The notes beneath the pieces were generated by a model. That model was given only the letters and a program-made list of their open reading frames with translations. It did not search any database and was not told the DNA's origin. DNA of 64,000 bases, taken from Epiperipatus broadwayi. Lineage: Eukaryota; Onychophora; Udeonychophora; Euonychophora; Peripatidae. The stretch is from positions 86,513 through 150,512 of the forward strand of contig JAQFVV010000952.1 in the NCBI GenBank assembly GCA_028023455.1, read 5' to 3'. The position numbers and the translations under genes are program-made. Positions 1-12,671 of this stretch are shown here, piece after piece (within the stretch, counting starts at the first letter, position 1; each line of letters opens with the position of its first letter).

Positions 1-1326
1 AAAATCTTTAAATGATCTGACTTTTCAATCTACAGCTTAAATGCTGGTACTACTTCCATTTAATGAAGCATTCTGAATCACTATTAACTCAGTTAGAGTC
101 ACCTGAGAAACAGCTGAATCAAATGGGATATCAGGGTCCATCAACAGATTGATCCTGAATAAAATGATCTCTCAAGGCTTTGTTGATGAAATTCCCAAAT
201 CAATACAAACTTCCTGAGCTTAATGGCAAAATTTACTTTTTTCCTCTTGTGTATAGAGATTGAAATAATGTATTTGCATTATCATTAAGAATTTAAGATA
301 AAAAAACATTGTCAATAGAGATAGTGCTTTGTTTAAATGAGCAGCCAGCAGATTTGAAGACTGCATATAAAAAGCACTTAATCTCTGTAGAATGATTAAT
401 TTTCATGATAGACTGAATTGGCGAGCCAATAGTAGCTATTTCATAAGAAAAGAAATGACTTTTTTGTATAGTTAATGAGTAACAACTCATTTGATTCTTT
501 TAAATTCTCGTGACATGCTAATAATGCTAGCTGCCAATGTTTTAATAACACAGATCTAAAGAATTCAGAAGAGAAAAAACCCTGCCTTTATAATGAATGC
601 ATAATCACTCATGTTTGATTGTAATTCATTATTAACACAATTATTAGCTGTCAATTTTTTAATAACAAAGTGTGCCAACTGCTGTATTATATGTGATCGA
701 ATCACAGACATATAAAATATTATATTAATTAAAACAAATATACAAATGCATATTTACAATATATGACTGTTACACATGAAATGTCTTACATTAATTAAAT
801 GTGATACTAAGACAACTGTAAGTTTACCTACTTCCAACTATTCTGTGACAGCTTGCCTTGTGTGTAGATATGGTGACACTTCCAGATATATCATGATAGC
901 TTGACTCAGGTCTGATTTAGGTTCTAGCAGGTTCTAATTCTAATGTAAACTTGCCTCATTGCTTTAATAATATTGCAGAGATATTATGCATACTGTCATT
1001 CAGATCTTACATTAAATTGTTATTGTTCCTCCTTTACCTCTAACTGAACTGACTATTTATAACCAGGTTTCCATCCATATTGAAAGCAACTGAAATCACT
1101 GTGCATCATCACCAGCTGGCCTGTTTCTACTATTGGATACCTGTTATCTATTCATAGATCTATTAGATCAGGGTGATAAATGCATAATCCAATTGAGATA
1201 AGATGGAAACTGGATAAGCTGAGATATAACATAATAAGACAATGTTTTTCCATGGCAAAATAGAATTCTCATTAATATTGTTAATGGATATGTAATTGAA
1301 AAAGCAACTAAGTTAACAAATATATT
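1..1326. other. AT-rich DNA without recognised features
   Basis: No open frame longer than about 65 codons, and none with recognisable protein content. I see no RNA gene, repeat pair or boundary motif here. The short minus-strand frame near 293-490 has low-complexity composition and no splice or start context that supports it. Confidence 0.6.
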
Positions 1327-1856
1327 TTTTTTGAGAAAAAAGCTCAAGAATAAAAGTTTTATTATAGTATGCTGAGCAGCTTTTGATATCTTAACACTGA
1401 TATCATATTCATAACAATGCCTAGTGGATGAGAGAGTTGTGTGTAAAAATATAATGTACAAATAAGTTAAATGATCCCCTTTTTGGAGATGGAGAAACTA
1501 TTCTTTTTTATTTATCAAGTTAGCATTGTTGCCAATATGCCAAGCCTTCTTTATCTTGTGTTTAGAATCATTCCTCTCTATACATATAATACTGACTGAC
1601 ATAGGCTTGAATGTGTAGCAGTTTGTTTTCATGCCAACTATGTTAACTCAATAAATAAAAAGGAATCCTGCTTCCCTGCTCTCCAAAAAGTGGGTCATTT
1701 ATTTGTATACATTTACATAAAATTTACATTTTAACTTTACCCACAAGTCTCTCATCCACTAGTCATTGCTATGAGTATGATGGTCATAATTAAGTTATTG
1801 AAAGCTGCTCAGCATATTATAATAAAACTTTTATTCTTAAGCTTTTCTTATTCAGC
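1327..1856. repeat. Fold-back (inverted-repeat) element, ~190-bp arms
   Basis: The left arm, about 1335-1530, reads on the plus strand as the complement of the right arm, about 1645-1853. Matching landmarks are AAGAATAAAAGTTTTATTAT next to GCTGAGCAGC on the left and its reverse complement around 1800-1845, and the CTAGTGGATGAGAGA block near 1420 with its complement near 1755. The arms have drifted by point changes and small indels. The centre (about 1530-1645) is single-copy. No coding capacity is seen, so this fits a non-autonomous fold-back or MITE-like element. No target-site duplication was found. Confidence 0.7.
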
Positions 1857-2880
1857 ATTCCTAGCACTTATATAAATTACAATTGTATAGAAAAAGTAAA
1901 CCATCATATTATACAATTACAATTTGGTATATAGATTTTTGATAACAATGTAAAAAATCATCAATATTTATTTTACAATAATAAGATTGGATAAACTACA
2001 ATAAAATTGAATAATAAAACATAAGAAGATATTTTACTTTCAAAACCAATAATCTAAATTTCCATTAGAGAATACTTTCAATGATGATAAAGTTTTTGAG
2101 TGTTGAAAAGAGAAGGTACTGATAAGATACTTGAATTAAAAACAATGTTAAGCAAATCAACCATTAATATTTATAATATAAAATTTTGACAATAAAATTA
2201 CTGTTTTATAAAAGAATAGTTTCTATGATGACGATTACAAAAATAATGTTAAAAATTATGGATTACAAAGCATACAAAATGTTAATCTTTAGAAAATATG
2301 CCTTAGATTAAAATTCTGTCTAATATCTTCTTAGCTGTCTGATTTGCAAGTGGGATTTTCAAACTATTGAAAATTGATAATTATAAATAAAAGCATTACT
2401 TTTAAAAATAAAATAAATGTCTAATATTACTAAAAAAAAATGATATCTTTAATAAATAAATGAATCGGAATGTATAACATCAGATTAAAATATTCCTACT
2501 AACTAAAAGAATTTGCATATCAGATTTATTTATATGATTCCAAAGAAAGGATCATAACTGGCTATGAATATGAGAAGTACATCTTCTTGAAAGCGCTCAG
2601 CCATTTAATTTAGTTTTCAATTTGTTGTTATAGCTTTACGTTGGAAGTGTGAAAGCATGATTCAATATTATTATATAAAAGAATTATAATGAAATAAAAT
2701 TCTCAATAACATAATACATATTATTAAAATCAAGCAATATAAAAATTAAATGAATAAAATAATAATAATGCTGAAAGACACATGATATATAATATACTAA
2801 AGAATGCTTAGTATTAAAAAAAATGAATGAGTAAAATTTACTTGAATTGAATTTAAAAAAAAAACCACACATTTAGTTAA
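1857..2880. other. AT-rich DNA without recognised features
   Basis: Very AT-rich, many A/T runs, and no credible frame, repeat pair or RNA-like fold recognised. Confidence 0.55.
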
Positions 2881-4268
2881 TATATATATATATATTTGTT
2901 ATACCGGTCACTTCTATCTGCTTTTGATCACCGAGGGTGCCTCTAGGTCAGTAATTACTAGAAAAATTTAATTTACGATGATCCAAAAGTTAATGATGAT
3001 GATGAATGTCACCAGCTAGACCCAAGGAGAGAAAGAGAGCTTTAACATTGTTCAGACAATTGAGAAAAGAATACAGAGACAAATGTCAGTCAAAATAATT
3101 TCAAATAATTTTAAAGTTTATTAAATTTACAATAATAAATCCCAGGCAAACAAAATATGCAAGTTTGACCTAGATTTCTCTAGTGTATTTATCAGAGAGT
3201 GTACATAAGTTTTGAAACATTAAATACCCTGGCAGATAGGTTCATTTTTTCACCTAAAGTTTTTTAAAAAAGGGATTTATAATATCTTTGTGCCAGTGGT
3301 TTATAAAACTAATTCTAGCTTTTCTATTTAGAGATTGCAAAACAAAAGGATCTTGCAAAAAGTACAATGAAACAACACAGGTGAGATTTCCTTGGCCCAG
3401 AATAAAGCATTGGGACCAAGAAGGTCATGACTGCAGAACAGCTCATGATTAACCAAGTTCAAGGTTATCAAAGTTGACTCCAATACAATAAAAAAAATAG
3501 ACCAAGAAAAGATTACTATTTTATGTAATCTTAAATAGAAGAAAACAAAATCTCTGATTTAGAAAAAACACAACAATATACTTAATAAATAACCAGCCAA
3601 AAGATTTGTGGTCTTTAGGAAAACTCAAACCAAGCTTAATTACACTAATTATAACAAAAGGGACAGGTAAGTTAAAAGAAAATTACTAATATCTGCCCAA
3701 GTATTTATCAAGATTAGTAATATGAATAATAATAAAAACACAAACATATAAAAATAGAAACTCGCAATACATTCCCAGATAAATAAATATGAAATCTTCA
3801 ACTAAGAACCTAATACACACTCCAAATACAATAATCAGAAAATACATAAAATAATTAATATTGAAGGAATATACAAAACTTATACTAAAGTTAGGTTGGT
3901 TCAAAGATTAAGCTCCAGACTTTAACAGAGATTTAAACCCTGGTTATAATATAAAAATGTTTTACATTGAGATATAAGGTTAGGTTCGACAGATGTCTTT
4001 CAGCAGCGCACACAGTTTATTTCACTTTAAAGTTCCAATAAAGATTTTGGTTTCCATTTATATGTTCGGGAGTGGGAAGCAATCTTAGGGATCAGTTCTT
4101 GTTCAGGTTTTTATGACATGATATTGAAGGATCAAGATGACATCTGGGATCCATCTTTAGGTTCATTTAGCACTGCATGTTATAGAAAAGATTCACCATG
4201 GCATGTAGTTTTGCCATTCTGCAGAGATGATCACTATTTAGCAAATAGTAGTCAATAATATAATTTCA
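2881..4268 (-). mobile_element. Degenerate LTR-like block related to the 37.4 kb LTR
   Basis: It begins right after a short (TA)n run with a decayed form of the TGTAAC terminus (TGTTATACC at 2897). The left ~900 bp aligns, with gaps, to 37356-38150. Shared landmarks are GATCACCGAGGGTGCC versus GATCACAGAGGGCGCC, AATGATGATGATGA, TTGTTCAGACAAT, TTTATTNNNTTTACAATAA, GCAGATA, ACAGCTCATGAT and ATCTGCCCAA. Both copies have an AATAAA-type signal on the minus strand about 220 bp inside, as expected for the R region of a minus-oriented LTR. The right edge is uncertain: TAATTTCA at 4261-4268 resembles the right edge of the 37.4 and 53.8 kb LTRs, but no polypyrimidine tract follows. It could be a solo LTR or a fragment. 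Confidence 0.6.
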
Positions 4269-5739
4269 GCAGAATTCCTTATTAGCAGACAGCAAAATGT
4301 GATATTGGCACTGGTAGTATACAGACGCAAATGGTAATTTTTAAAAAATAAGGCAGTACAGCAAGTAGCATAAGGATCAGTATTAATTTACTAAAAGCTG
4401 AATCAATACTCAACAAGCTGAATAAAAATAAATAGTCAAATAATAAATAGTCTGAAATCCCAGGGCTATTTACATTCACTCTTAACTCTTGCATCATCTT
4501 TAATTAGAAAATTTATTTTGCCAAGAGCAAATCTCTATCTGACTTAATCATAATTTTAAAAAATCTGACCAAGGCTCTTATCTTATTCAAAATTAATTAA
4601 AAAAATAAATGGAAAATAATTCTCAGCTTTTAAAAAACAAATTAAAATCAAAAATAAAAGAACCAACAATGCAATTAAAAACTTTTCAAACTTAAAATGC
4701 TTTTTCCAAAAGATTAAAAGTTTTAAATTAGAATGTTTTTACAAATAGATAAAAAAAAGTGTCAAAAGAAACTTATTTTTAAACTAAAAAGTAAAATTAG
4801 AGAATTTAAAAATATAGCTGTGTATGTGTGCTATAACATATAAAACTTTCAAATAGTTTTTCTTTTAAAACTTTATAAAAATAAAAAATATTTTTAATTT
4901 TCCGATGAAACTTTTGAAGCAGACTAAGCATCTGATTCAATATATATATGCTGAATATTTACATGTAATATTTTTGAGAGTAATGCATTACAACTGTTTA
5001 TTTTATATATAATTAAACAGTCCATCAGCTTCAGCAAACAACAATGCATTTATAGTGATATGATGATATTTGAATAAAAAAAAGTATATTTGGATCAACT
5101 TTTCAGATCAACTCATTTATGGACAAAAATTTATTTTTAATAATTAAACCATATATGACTAATAGTATCTATTGCCCATTCTTTATTCAGTAATTTAATT
5201 CTAATACATCAAGTTAATTTCATTTTCTAAAAATGATCTTTCATATAATGAAATCAAATTCTAAAATCTTTGAATTCTGTGATTATTTACACAATAAATT
5301 TTACTCAAAAAAATCAAAAGAATCTCTTATTATGAGTCTCTTTCTGTCTAATCTCATCATAAAATTTTTTGTTAAAGATTAAATATGTTAACATAAAGCT
5401 CTTTCTGCATTTATGACATTCATTATCACAAAAAAATATTTAGTAAAAAGATTTTACTTTAAAACTTGCACACTAAAAATATTTATTTCATTCTTATAAA
5501 CATATGTAAATATATATTGGCAAATTCAAGGTATTTTTGTGTTATATAAAACAAATTATAAATCTTACTTCAATTGTAGTTGGGTATATTTTTAATAATA
5601 AAGACAAACGTGTCTTAAGATAACAACAAGTTTTTTCATCAAGAATTTTACAGCTGGCATTATCTAGTTCCATTAAAGAATCAATATTTTGTAATGAAAG
5701 CCAATATTCCAATATATCTAAAAAGTAAAGCATACAAAC

Positions 5740-5740
<1 letters not shown>
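4269..5740. other. AT-rich DNA without recognised features
   Basis: Long A- and T-rich stretches and only short frames of low-complexity composition. No repeat partner, RNA gene or boundary motif recognised. Confidence 0.55.

Positions 5741-5815
<75 letters not shown>
5741..5815. repeat. (TA)n microsatellite, ~75 bp
   Basis: Almost pure alternating TA with one AA interruption near 5771. It is the longest dinucleotide tract in the window. Unlike many other (TA)n tracts here, neither flank carries a TGTAAC/GTTACA element end. Confidence 0.95.
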
Positions 5816-5821
<6 letters not shown>

Positions 5822-6027
5822 CATTCAAAAAATTAAAGTGAAATGAGAACACACTTATTAAATATATTAGGTAAACTGTTTTTAAGTAAATTTATTTATC
5901 ACAATGATATATGAAATGAAACAGAACAAAAACATAATTTGATATAAGTGATAAATTTAACACAATTAAATCAAACAATTGTTATTCATAAATTAAGTCA
6001 TACTGCAATTACATCCTTATAAATGCG

Positions 6028-6092
6028 ATATAAAATAACTTTTTGTTTCTGACTTATTGCTATATAAAATAACTTTTTGTTTCTGACTTATG
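6028..6092. repeat. 34-bp tandem duplication
   Basis: ATATAAAATAACTTTTTGTT and the bases after it, through TTCTGACTTAT, occur twice in a row, at 6028 and 6062, essentially unchanged. This is a recent local duplication. Confidence 0.9.
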
Positions 6093-8644
6093 TAATTACA
6101 CAGCTTTTAATATTAGCAGAAAGAATACAATGTCTTAACCAAATAACTTCTATAATTTGAAGGCATATGTGTAAAATAAATAAAACTATGGACCATAAAA
6201 AGATGATACCTTCTCCAATAATTTAAGAATACATAATATTACAGTCAACACAAACACTCATTTGTCCAATCCATATTAATTTATGTTCCTTTTCCTCTAG
6301 TTAAGAATAGTTAGATATCTATTTATTGACCAGTATTGGTTGCTAGCTAGTTTGGTTATAAGCTTCTACATAAAATAAAATTCTAAGTTTATTTATGATC
6401 TAAACATTTCAGGTTCACCTGGTTATATTTCAACTACATATCATGAAATGGCAAACAAACATGCTAATCACTTCAACATAAAGAATTTTCCATATATAAG
6501 TAATGTAAATCAATAATGTATTTTTTTATCAAATAAAATAAACAAAAAGCTGTCCTCATTGTTTTGAGTATGAAAAAAAATAGTTGCATCATATTTGTGT
6601 AATAATTGTTTACCATTGACAATTTATATAAAATTGATATCCCTAATGATATACAATATGTACAAAGTTGGAATAAATAGAACATTTCAATATAAGAATT
6701 TATTGCAAAAGACATGTCCAAAATCGAAATTGAATTTAATCTGACAAAAATTTTGTTTAATAGAAAGAATACTTTGAAGAAGGTCAAGCAAGAATTTTGA
6801 CTAGGATTGATTACTTTAATATGCAATTATAATGTAGAGTTTAATCGAATAAACTAAGAATAAAAATAGGATAATGGTGGAGATAAAAATATAATCATCA
6901 GTTTAATGACAATTTTCTTACTGAATAATAGTACAATTTATTTTAAAAGTACAATGATATTGAATTTTTTTCAACTAAGTAATGACTTAGAAGACAAGAA
7001 TTTAATGTGAGATATTCATTCTGATCTGCTATATGCTTTTGATCTTCTTTGTTTTACAACGTTTTTTCCAACTCTTATTGTTATTATCATTGCATTTTTG
7101 AAGATTTATCTTCTATTATTTTCTATTATGAATAATTCCCAATGTAAATATTGACATTCATTTTAAATAAAGCATTATCAACATCATTAAGCTTAGAGGA
7201 TTTCTACAACTATTTTATTAAGGATTTTATGAATGTCAACCAAAAATTAAAAGATTCAATTGAATGATGATTTTTTTAAAAAATTAAAATGCTTATATTA
7301 GCTGTAAATTGAGTGATTTTCTTTCTAATCAAATTTTAATTGTATAATTATATCATACGCTTAAATAAATAAAAAGTTTTTATCAGAGAAAAAACATTTA
7401 TGAAAAAAAAAAAAGAGATTGAAACTGATATATTGTTTTAACTTCAAATTATTTTGCTTTGAATGCTTCCAATATTTAAAAAAAAAAAATCAATATATTA
7501 AACAAAAGTACTAGAAATTATTTATTAAAAACACTGTAAATTAATACATTGTACAGGCTATAGTTTAATAAAAGAAAAAGTATGCAAAGAGAAAATCGTA
7601 TGAAATTTAAATATAAAGGAAAAGAAATACTACTATTACATCTTAAATAAAATTTTGGAACAACATTCATGATTAAGAATATATCGTTATATAATTACAC
7701 ATATATAGACGTACTTAGAAATATGTGTGATAGCACAGAATTTAAGAGAACAATTTATTTAATTACATAAAATTAATAACAACAATTTATAACAGTACAT
7801 TTCTAATTAATGGATTATCTGATAATAAAGTGCACAATAACAGAATTTTGATTACCTATGCTAATGCAAAATCAAGACAAATCTTTTATATGAAACAGAC
7901 TATTTATAAATAAATAATTGGTGAGGTATAATATCATGTATGAGAAATTAACAGGTTATTGTTGATAAATATATTACTATAATCAAATTTGTTGCCTTCT
8001 TGTGATTACATGCTCTAATATCTGTTTGATTTTCAACATCCAAAGACATAGTCAGTGATGTTTTGACAGAATCTGTTCCTTTCATTTTTATTTATCCTTT
8101 TCTTCTTCCATTAAAAACTTTTCTAAGTATTTACATTAAATACAATTATATCATTGCCTTTTCAAATGATTAGAAATTGCCTACTTGTAAATTGTACATG
8201 ATAATAGAGAAGTGTTGACTAATTCTATAAATTAGGAGGTGCTATAGATTCAAAAGTTAGTTAATTTGGATTGCCAGTAGGCTACAGTATTATTTCAAAA
8301 TTGGTATAGTCATCAATATTTATATTAAAATATGGTAACTGAGACAAATATAATTAATAATATAGATTTATTTAGGTACATTTTGCAAACCCAAAATTTA
8401 CATCACTTTCTCTTTTTGATTATCAATTTGAAAATGCAAAAATTGAACAATTACATTCACACACTGAATTTAGTTAAACACATTACACCACTGACATACC
8501 AGTTAATTAATAATCAATAATCATCAACTTTTTATATTTTGACTAACAGAAAATACATATTGAAGCAATTGATCTTAGTCCAAGATTGAGCTTCACAATT
8601 TTACCACTTAACCCATGTTTCATCCTGCTCCTTTTAGTCATGTG
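6093..8644. other. AT-rich DNA without recognised features
   Basis: The frames of 60-117 codons that exist are Phe/Leu/Ile/Tyr-rich readings of AT-rich DNA on either strand. None shows a domain, start context or splice signals. No structured RNA or repeat pair was seen. Confidence 0.55.
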
Positions 8645-9652
8645 TATATAAGTTATACCTGGGTCTCATTTTATGTGGATTATTTTAATACAATTTTGAA
8701 GTTATGTGATTCATGTTCCTTCTTAATATCTTTTTATGCAGATTTTCTTTTATGCAATAATGAAGTTCATATTTCACTATATTTATTAGATATCAAAAAA
8801 TTTAAATTATTAATAACTTATTTTGACTTGAAATACTTCTTTTTCCAAAAATATGTTATATTAGCAGCTAATGTGAATATGGCCTGAATCTGTATTTAGA
8901 ATTGTAGCTTCTATGTAAATAATCTACTTATGCTAATGAGTAAATAATAATAGATTTATACTTACGTATAAAAATATCACAATAAATATTCAAAAATTTT
9001 AAACTTTTAAAATGTATTTTGTTAGATATAACAGAAATAAATAATCTTTTAGATTTTTAAAATAAATAATGAAGATTTTATTGATTTTGTAAACTGAAAA
9101 TAATCTTTTTAATGATAATGTATAATCTTTTTGTTTTGATTGTGATCTTATTTTTTAAATATAGAAACAAAATGTAAACACTTAAAATTTATTTCAGTAG
9201 TAAACAAAAAAAGACAAATTTATTATTTTCTGCTAAGAAAAAATCATTTAATCATAGATTTTATGTTGATGTGTGAAATAAAGAAAAATGTCAGAAAATG
9301 CTGAAATCTAAGTTTCCTGCAATGAACAATCTCTTAAATTCCAATGAGAGCTAAATAGTTATATGTCTGGATATTGCAAGCATTATAAACAATTAGTAAA
9401 ATCATCATCACAAAGTATAATCACCGATTACATTGTCGAAAAAAACCCATTAACACAGCACAAGATTGAAAGTGGCACTAGTTGTACTTCCTCTTGAGAC
9501 AAATCTGATTTCTTACCAGTTCACAAATGAATGCATATTGTCAAATAGTGGTAATGATTAAAATATGTATAAAAAATGTAAAATTAAATACTGTAGTTAA
9601 TAAAAAAAAAGTAAAAAAGTTTATCTTGTATTAATTTTTTTCAAATATTTGA
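8645..9652 (+). repeat. Interspersed repeat A, copy 1 (~1.0 kb)
   Basis: This block reappears as its reverse complement at about 21965-22905. Landmarks run in the same order: ACCTGGGTCTC, TTAAATTATTAATAACTTAT, TTAGCAGCTAATGTGAATAT, CAATCTTGTGCTGTG (complement) and TACTGTAGTTAATAAAA. The copies have small indels, so they are old insertions of one family and not a recent duplication. It has no credible coding capacity. A LINE reverse-transcriptase remnant starts about 65 bp after its right end, but the copy at 22 kb has no such neighbour. Repeat A is therefore probably an independent non-autonomous element and not part of that LINE. Confidence 0.8.
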
Positions 9653-9714
9653 AATTTTTTATTAGTCATACTTTATTTCCTTATTTTTTTAATGCAGTAT
9701 TAATATTAATATTT

Positions 9715-10966
9715 AGAAAGATGATAAAAAAGATATTAGAAATTACAGATCTATCAACCTTTTATCAGTTTTATACAAAATTTTTACCAAGATAATTGCA
9801 ACATGTCTACAGAGAACATTGGATTTCTACCAACCAAGAGAACAAGCTGAATTTAAATGTGGTTTTAGCACAGTAGATGATATCCAGGCAGCGAGAGAAG
9901 CTATAGAAAGGACAAATGAATATGAGTTGCCATTATGGTTTGGATTTATAGATTATGAAAAGGCATTTGATTCTATAAACATTTCTTCAGTGATTAAAGT
10001 ATTGGATCATCAAGGTATAGATCGAGAAAAGTCACATTTTAAACAATATTTATAAAAATGCAACAGCAACAATTAGATTACATAATGATACTAGGAAAGT
10101 CAACATTGAGAAGGGTGTAAGACAGGGTGACTCCATATCTCCAAAACTTTTTACAGCAATGGGAAGCTAAAGGAGTGAAAATAAACGGAGATTATTTAAA
10201 TCATTTATATTTGGCAGATGATGTAGTGGTTTTTGCAAATAATGCTATAGAGCTGCATGAAATATTGCAGGAATCATCAGATGAAAGTAGAAAAATAGGA
10301 CTAAAGATAAATGTTAAAAAGACTAAAGTAATGTTCAATGGATTTTCTCAAAATATGAAAATAAAGATTGATTATGATGGGTTAGAAGTTAACAACTACA
10401 AATACCTTGATCAGATTATTAATACAGATGGAAATGTCATGGATAAAATTAATAATAGAATTAAACTCAATTGGAGTGCTTTTTGTAGAAATAACTTGAT
10501 ACAAGAAAATATGCCTATGTGTTTGAAAAAAAAAGTGTTCAATAAATGTGTTTAACAATTCTTACTTATGGATCTTAGATTTGGATAGTTAGTAGAAGAG
10601 AAATACAGAGACTTCAGACCACTCAAAGAAGTATGGAGAGATGCATGTTGGGAGTAACAAGAGATTAAAAACACAATATATGGGTAAGAGAACAAACAGG
10701 TGTTACTGACCTCATTGAAAAAAATAAAAGACTGAAATAGAGTTGGGCTGGACATATTGCTAAAAGAGATGATAATAGACGGACAATTGAAAGCTTAAAC
10801 TGGATTCCAAGAGATTGTAAAAGACTCAGAAAGAGACCGCATGTGAGATGGATGGATGAAATAAGAAAGTGTGTAGGGGTGATGTGGAGAAGAGAAGTTA
10901 AAGATCGGATATGGATTGAACTTGGAGAGACCTGCGGTGGATTGATAATGGTTGATGATGATTGAG
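9715..10966 (+). pseudogene. Broken LINE reverse transcriptase, RTE/'craniofacial development protein 2-like' type
   Basis: This is the C-terminal half of a non-LTR retrotransposon ORF2, which copies its own RNA at the insertion site. The fingers region starts near 9720 (DIRNYR at 9732). RT motif A (FIDYEKAFDS) holds its Asp at 9951-9953. After a frameshift near 10052 comes motif B, GVRQGDSISP, at 10114-10143. About 40 bp are then missing and the frame changes again. The next frame carries motif C as LADD (10210-10221) where FADD or YADD is usual, then NVKKTKVMF. Past a stop at 10553, the typical C-terminal tail follows with stops (TAG at 10738): SWAGHIAKRDDNR at 10741-10779. The element ends in GATGATGATTGAG near 10966, like the short 3' repeat tails of this LINE group. 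The endonuclease half is absent, so the copy is 5'-truncated and dead. Confidence 0.93.
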
Positions 10967-11640
10967 TCTCTATAAAATCAGGTAGGAAAAAAACTCCAAA
11001 TCACATAAATCTTAGAAGTCCCATTTAAAAATTGACTTGAAAGAAAGTAACCATTAATCTCAATTGAAAATTTCATCTCAAAACTAAATACACACCTTGA
11101 AGATTTTAAAAAATAATTATAGTTCAAGATTATTTATTATTGATGATTTATATATTATTATTATAGTCTCGTATTTATTAAGATGATTAACTTTTTTGTA
11201 TTTCTATGTGTAAGTAGTATTCTTTTTTTATCTGGAATGATAGATTTTAATTTAGTTAGTGCATTTTTAATGGTGAATTTTTATTAATTTCAATAAATAA
11301 TTACAAACATGCACAAAAGGTTAAGAAGCAACAAATATAATAAATCGATACAATTTATAGAGGGTAATAATAAACATCTTTTGATTTTAATAAAATAAAT
11401 ATATATTTATTAAACCAACCTAATGAATGATCCTGCTAATTTGAAAAAAATCCACCTACTTCGAACACCAAACAACGAAAAAATGACTACTTCTACTAAC
11501 TAATATTTCTTAAAAAACTACCTTCAAAATTCTTAAGGCTATAAAACGTATGATTTAAAAATTATTACTTAAACTTACAAGAAGTAACAAATACTCAATA
11601 TCGACAAATAAAATATTAACTAATATTTTATATTTTGTCC
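10967..11640. other. AT-rich DNA without recognised features
   Basis: Immediately follows the LINE 3' end. No frame, repeat or motif recognised. Confidence 0.5.
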
Positions 11641-11649
11641 TACTAAATT

Positions 11650-12000
11650 TCCTTTACAGAAACGGTTGGTTTTCAGGCAAGGTGTCAACTATTAATGCTT
11701 TGACTGCCTGACTCGTAAAAAAACGAGTAGATTTGACGTCACTCTAAATCGGCTACTTTTTATCCCACATATACATATTATATGTCATTTGAAAGAAAAT
11801 CAAAAGTTCTGTAAGATGGTGCCCTCTTCAGAATTATTTTACAAGTAAAAAATCAATAAAAATGACCATATATGTCAAACAAAACCAAAGCACCGCCTCC
11901 TCACCACCTTTTCTTGAATCTTATTGGCTGTACAACTTCTGTCAAAAAGGGAAATGGCTGCCAAAAAGTAAAAAGTTACGTTCATTTTGATTTTTATTAC
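11650..12000 (+). promoter_or_regulatory. Promoter-like patch (CRE-like site, inverted CCAAT, GC-richer)
   Basis: The patch is clearly less AT-rich than its surroundings. It contains a perfect palindromic CRE-type octamer TGACGTCA (11734-11741), a short hairpin ACTCGT-A6-ACGAGT (11711-11728), a CACCGCCTCC stretch (11891-11900) and an inverted CCAAT box in TTATTGGCTG (11931-11940). An ATG in good context (GGGAAATGG, ATG at 11971-11973) is followed five codons later by a stop, or after 14 coding bases by a possible donor GTAAAAAG. No TATA box is in a convincing position. These motifs are individually common, so this could be a gene 5' end or part of an unrecognised mobile element. Confidence 0.25.
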
Positions 12001-12455
12001 GAAAATGATAAACGAATGTTTACAACATTTTAAACAATATTTGAATTGAATTACAAATTATTATTGATAAAATAATACTAAAAATCAAATTTTTAGAAAA
12101 ATAGTTAAGATATTACCAAGAATTATTTATTTATTGCTACATATTTATCGTAACATTAAAGTGAAAAAAAAAAGATTGCTGACGCAATATTTTTTGGTTG
12201 ATTGAATAGTGGTTACTTTTATTTCACCGCAATTGAATATTTTTTAAATTATAAATCAAATTTTATTTTTGAAAAGTCTTTCATTTACTTTCGTAATCTG
12301 ACAATTTAGTAATATACTTTTTACAAATGAAACTAATGTATTTATATTATTAAAAGTAAATCTATTTAACAATAGATTTTGTAAAGTTGTGAGTTGGCCA
12401 ATTAAAAGTTTTGATTTTTAACTCATTCGGCCAATTAAATAATAATCGTTGATAG

Positions 12456-12671
12456 CAAACTATTAATAACATTCAACACTTGACTACCAAAATATATACC
12501 GATCAAATAAACACTTTATTATTTTTTAAAGAAGAAAGAAAATCCCTTAGGCGCCAGCTAATTACATTAAAATTAGCATGTCCATCTGATCAGCATAATC
12601 CGGTGCCTGATACGTCCACTAGCTCAGTCAGTTCCAAACACCCACTAATAAACAAACAAAAGTTATCTTAA
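12456..12671 (+). CDS. Small unrecognised open frame, possible exon
   Basis: The frame is open from 12456 to a stop at 12669-12671. Its translation is mixed and hydrophilic, with a charged stretch KEERKSLRRQL and a Pro/Ser/Thr-rich tail, unlike the Phe/Ile-rich shadow frames around it. No domain is recognised. If the patch at 11.65-12.0 kb is a promoter, this could be a downstream exon, but the possible acceptor AG at 12454-12455 lacks a good pyrimidine tract. Chance remains a real explanation. Confidence 0.2.
   Translation, partial: QTINNIQHLTTKIYTDQINTLLFFKEERKSLRRQLITLKLACPSDQHNPVPDTSTSSVSSKHPLINKQKLS

Noticed and set aside
6473-6826. 117-codon minus-strand frame
   Set aside because: Hydrophobic Phe/Ile/Tyr/Leu-rich reading of AT-rich DNA, with no recognisable membrane-protein family and no supporting signals.
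8615-8887. 90-codon plus-strand frame
   Set aside because: Lies mostly in repeat A; the frame is not preserved in the inverted copy at 22 kb, so it is not under coding constraint.
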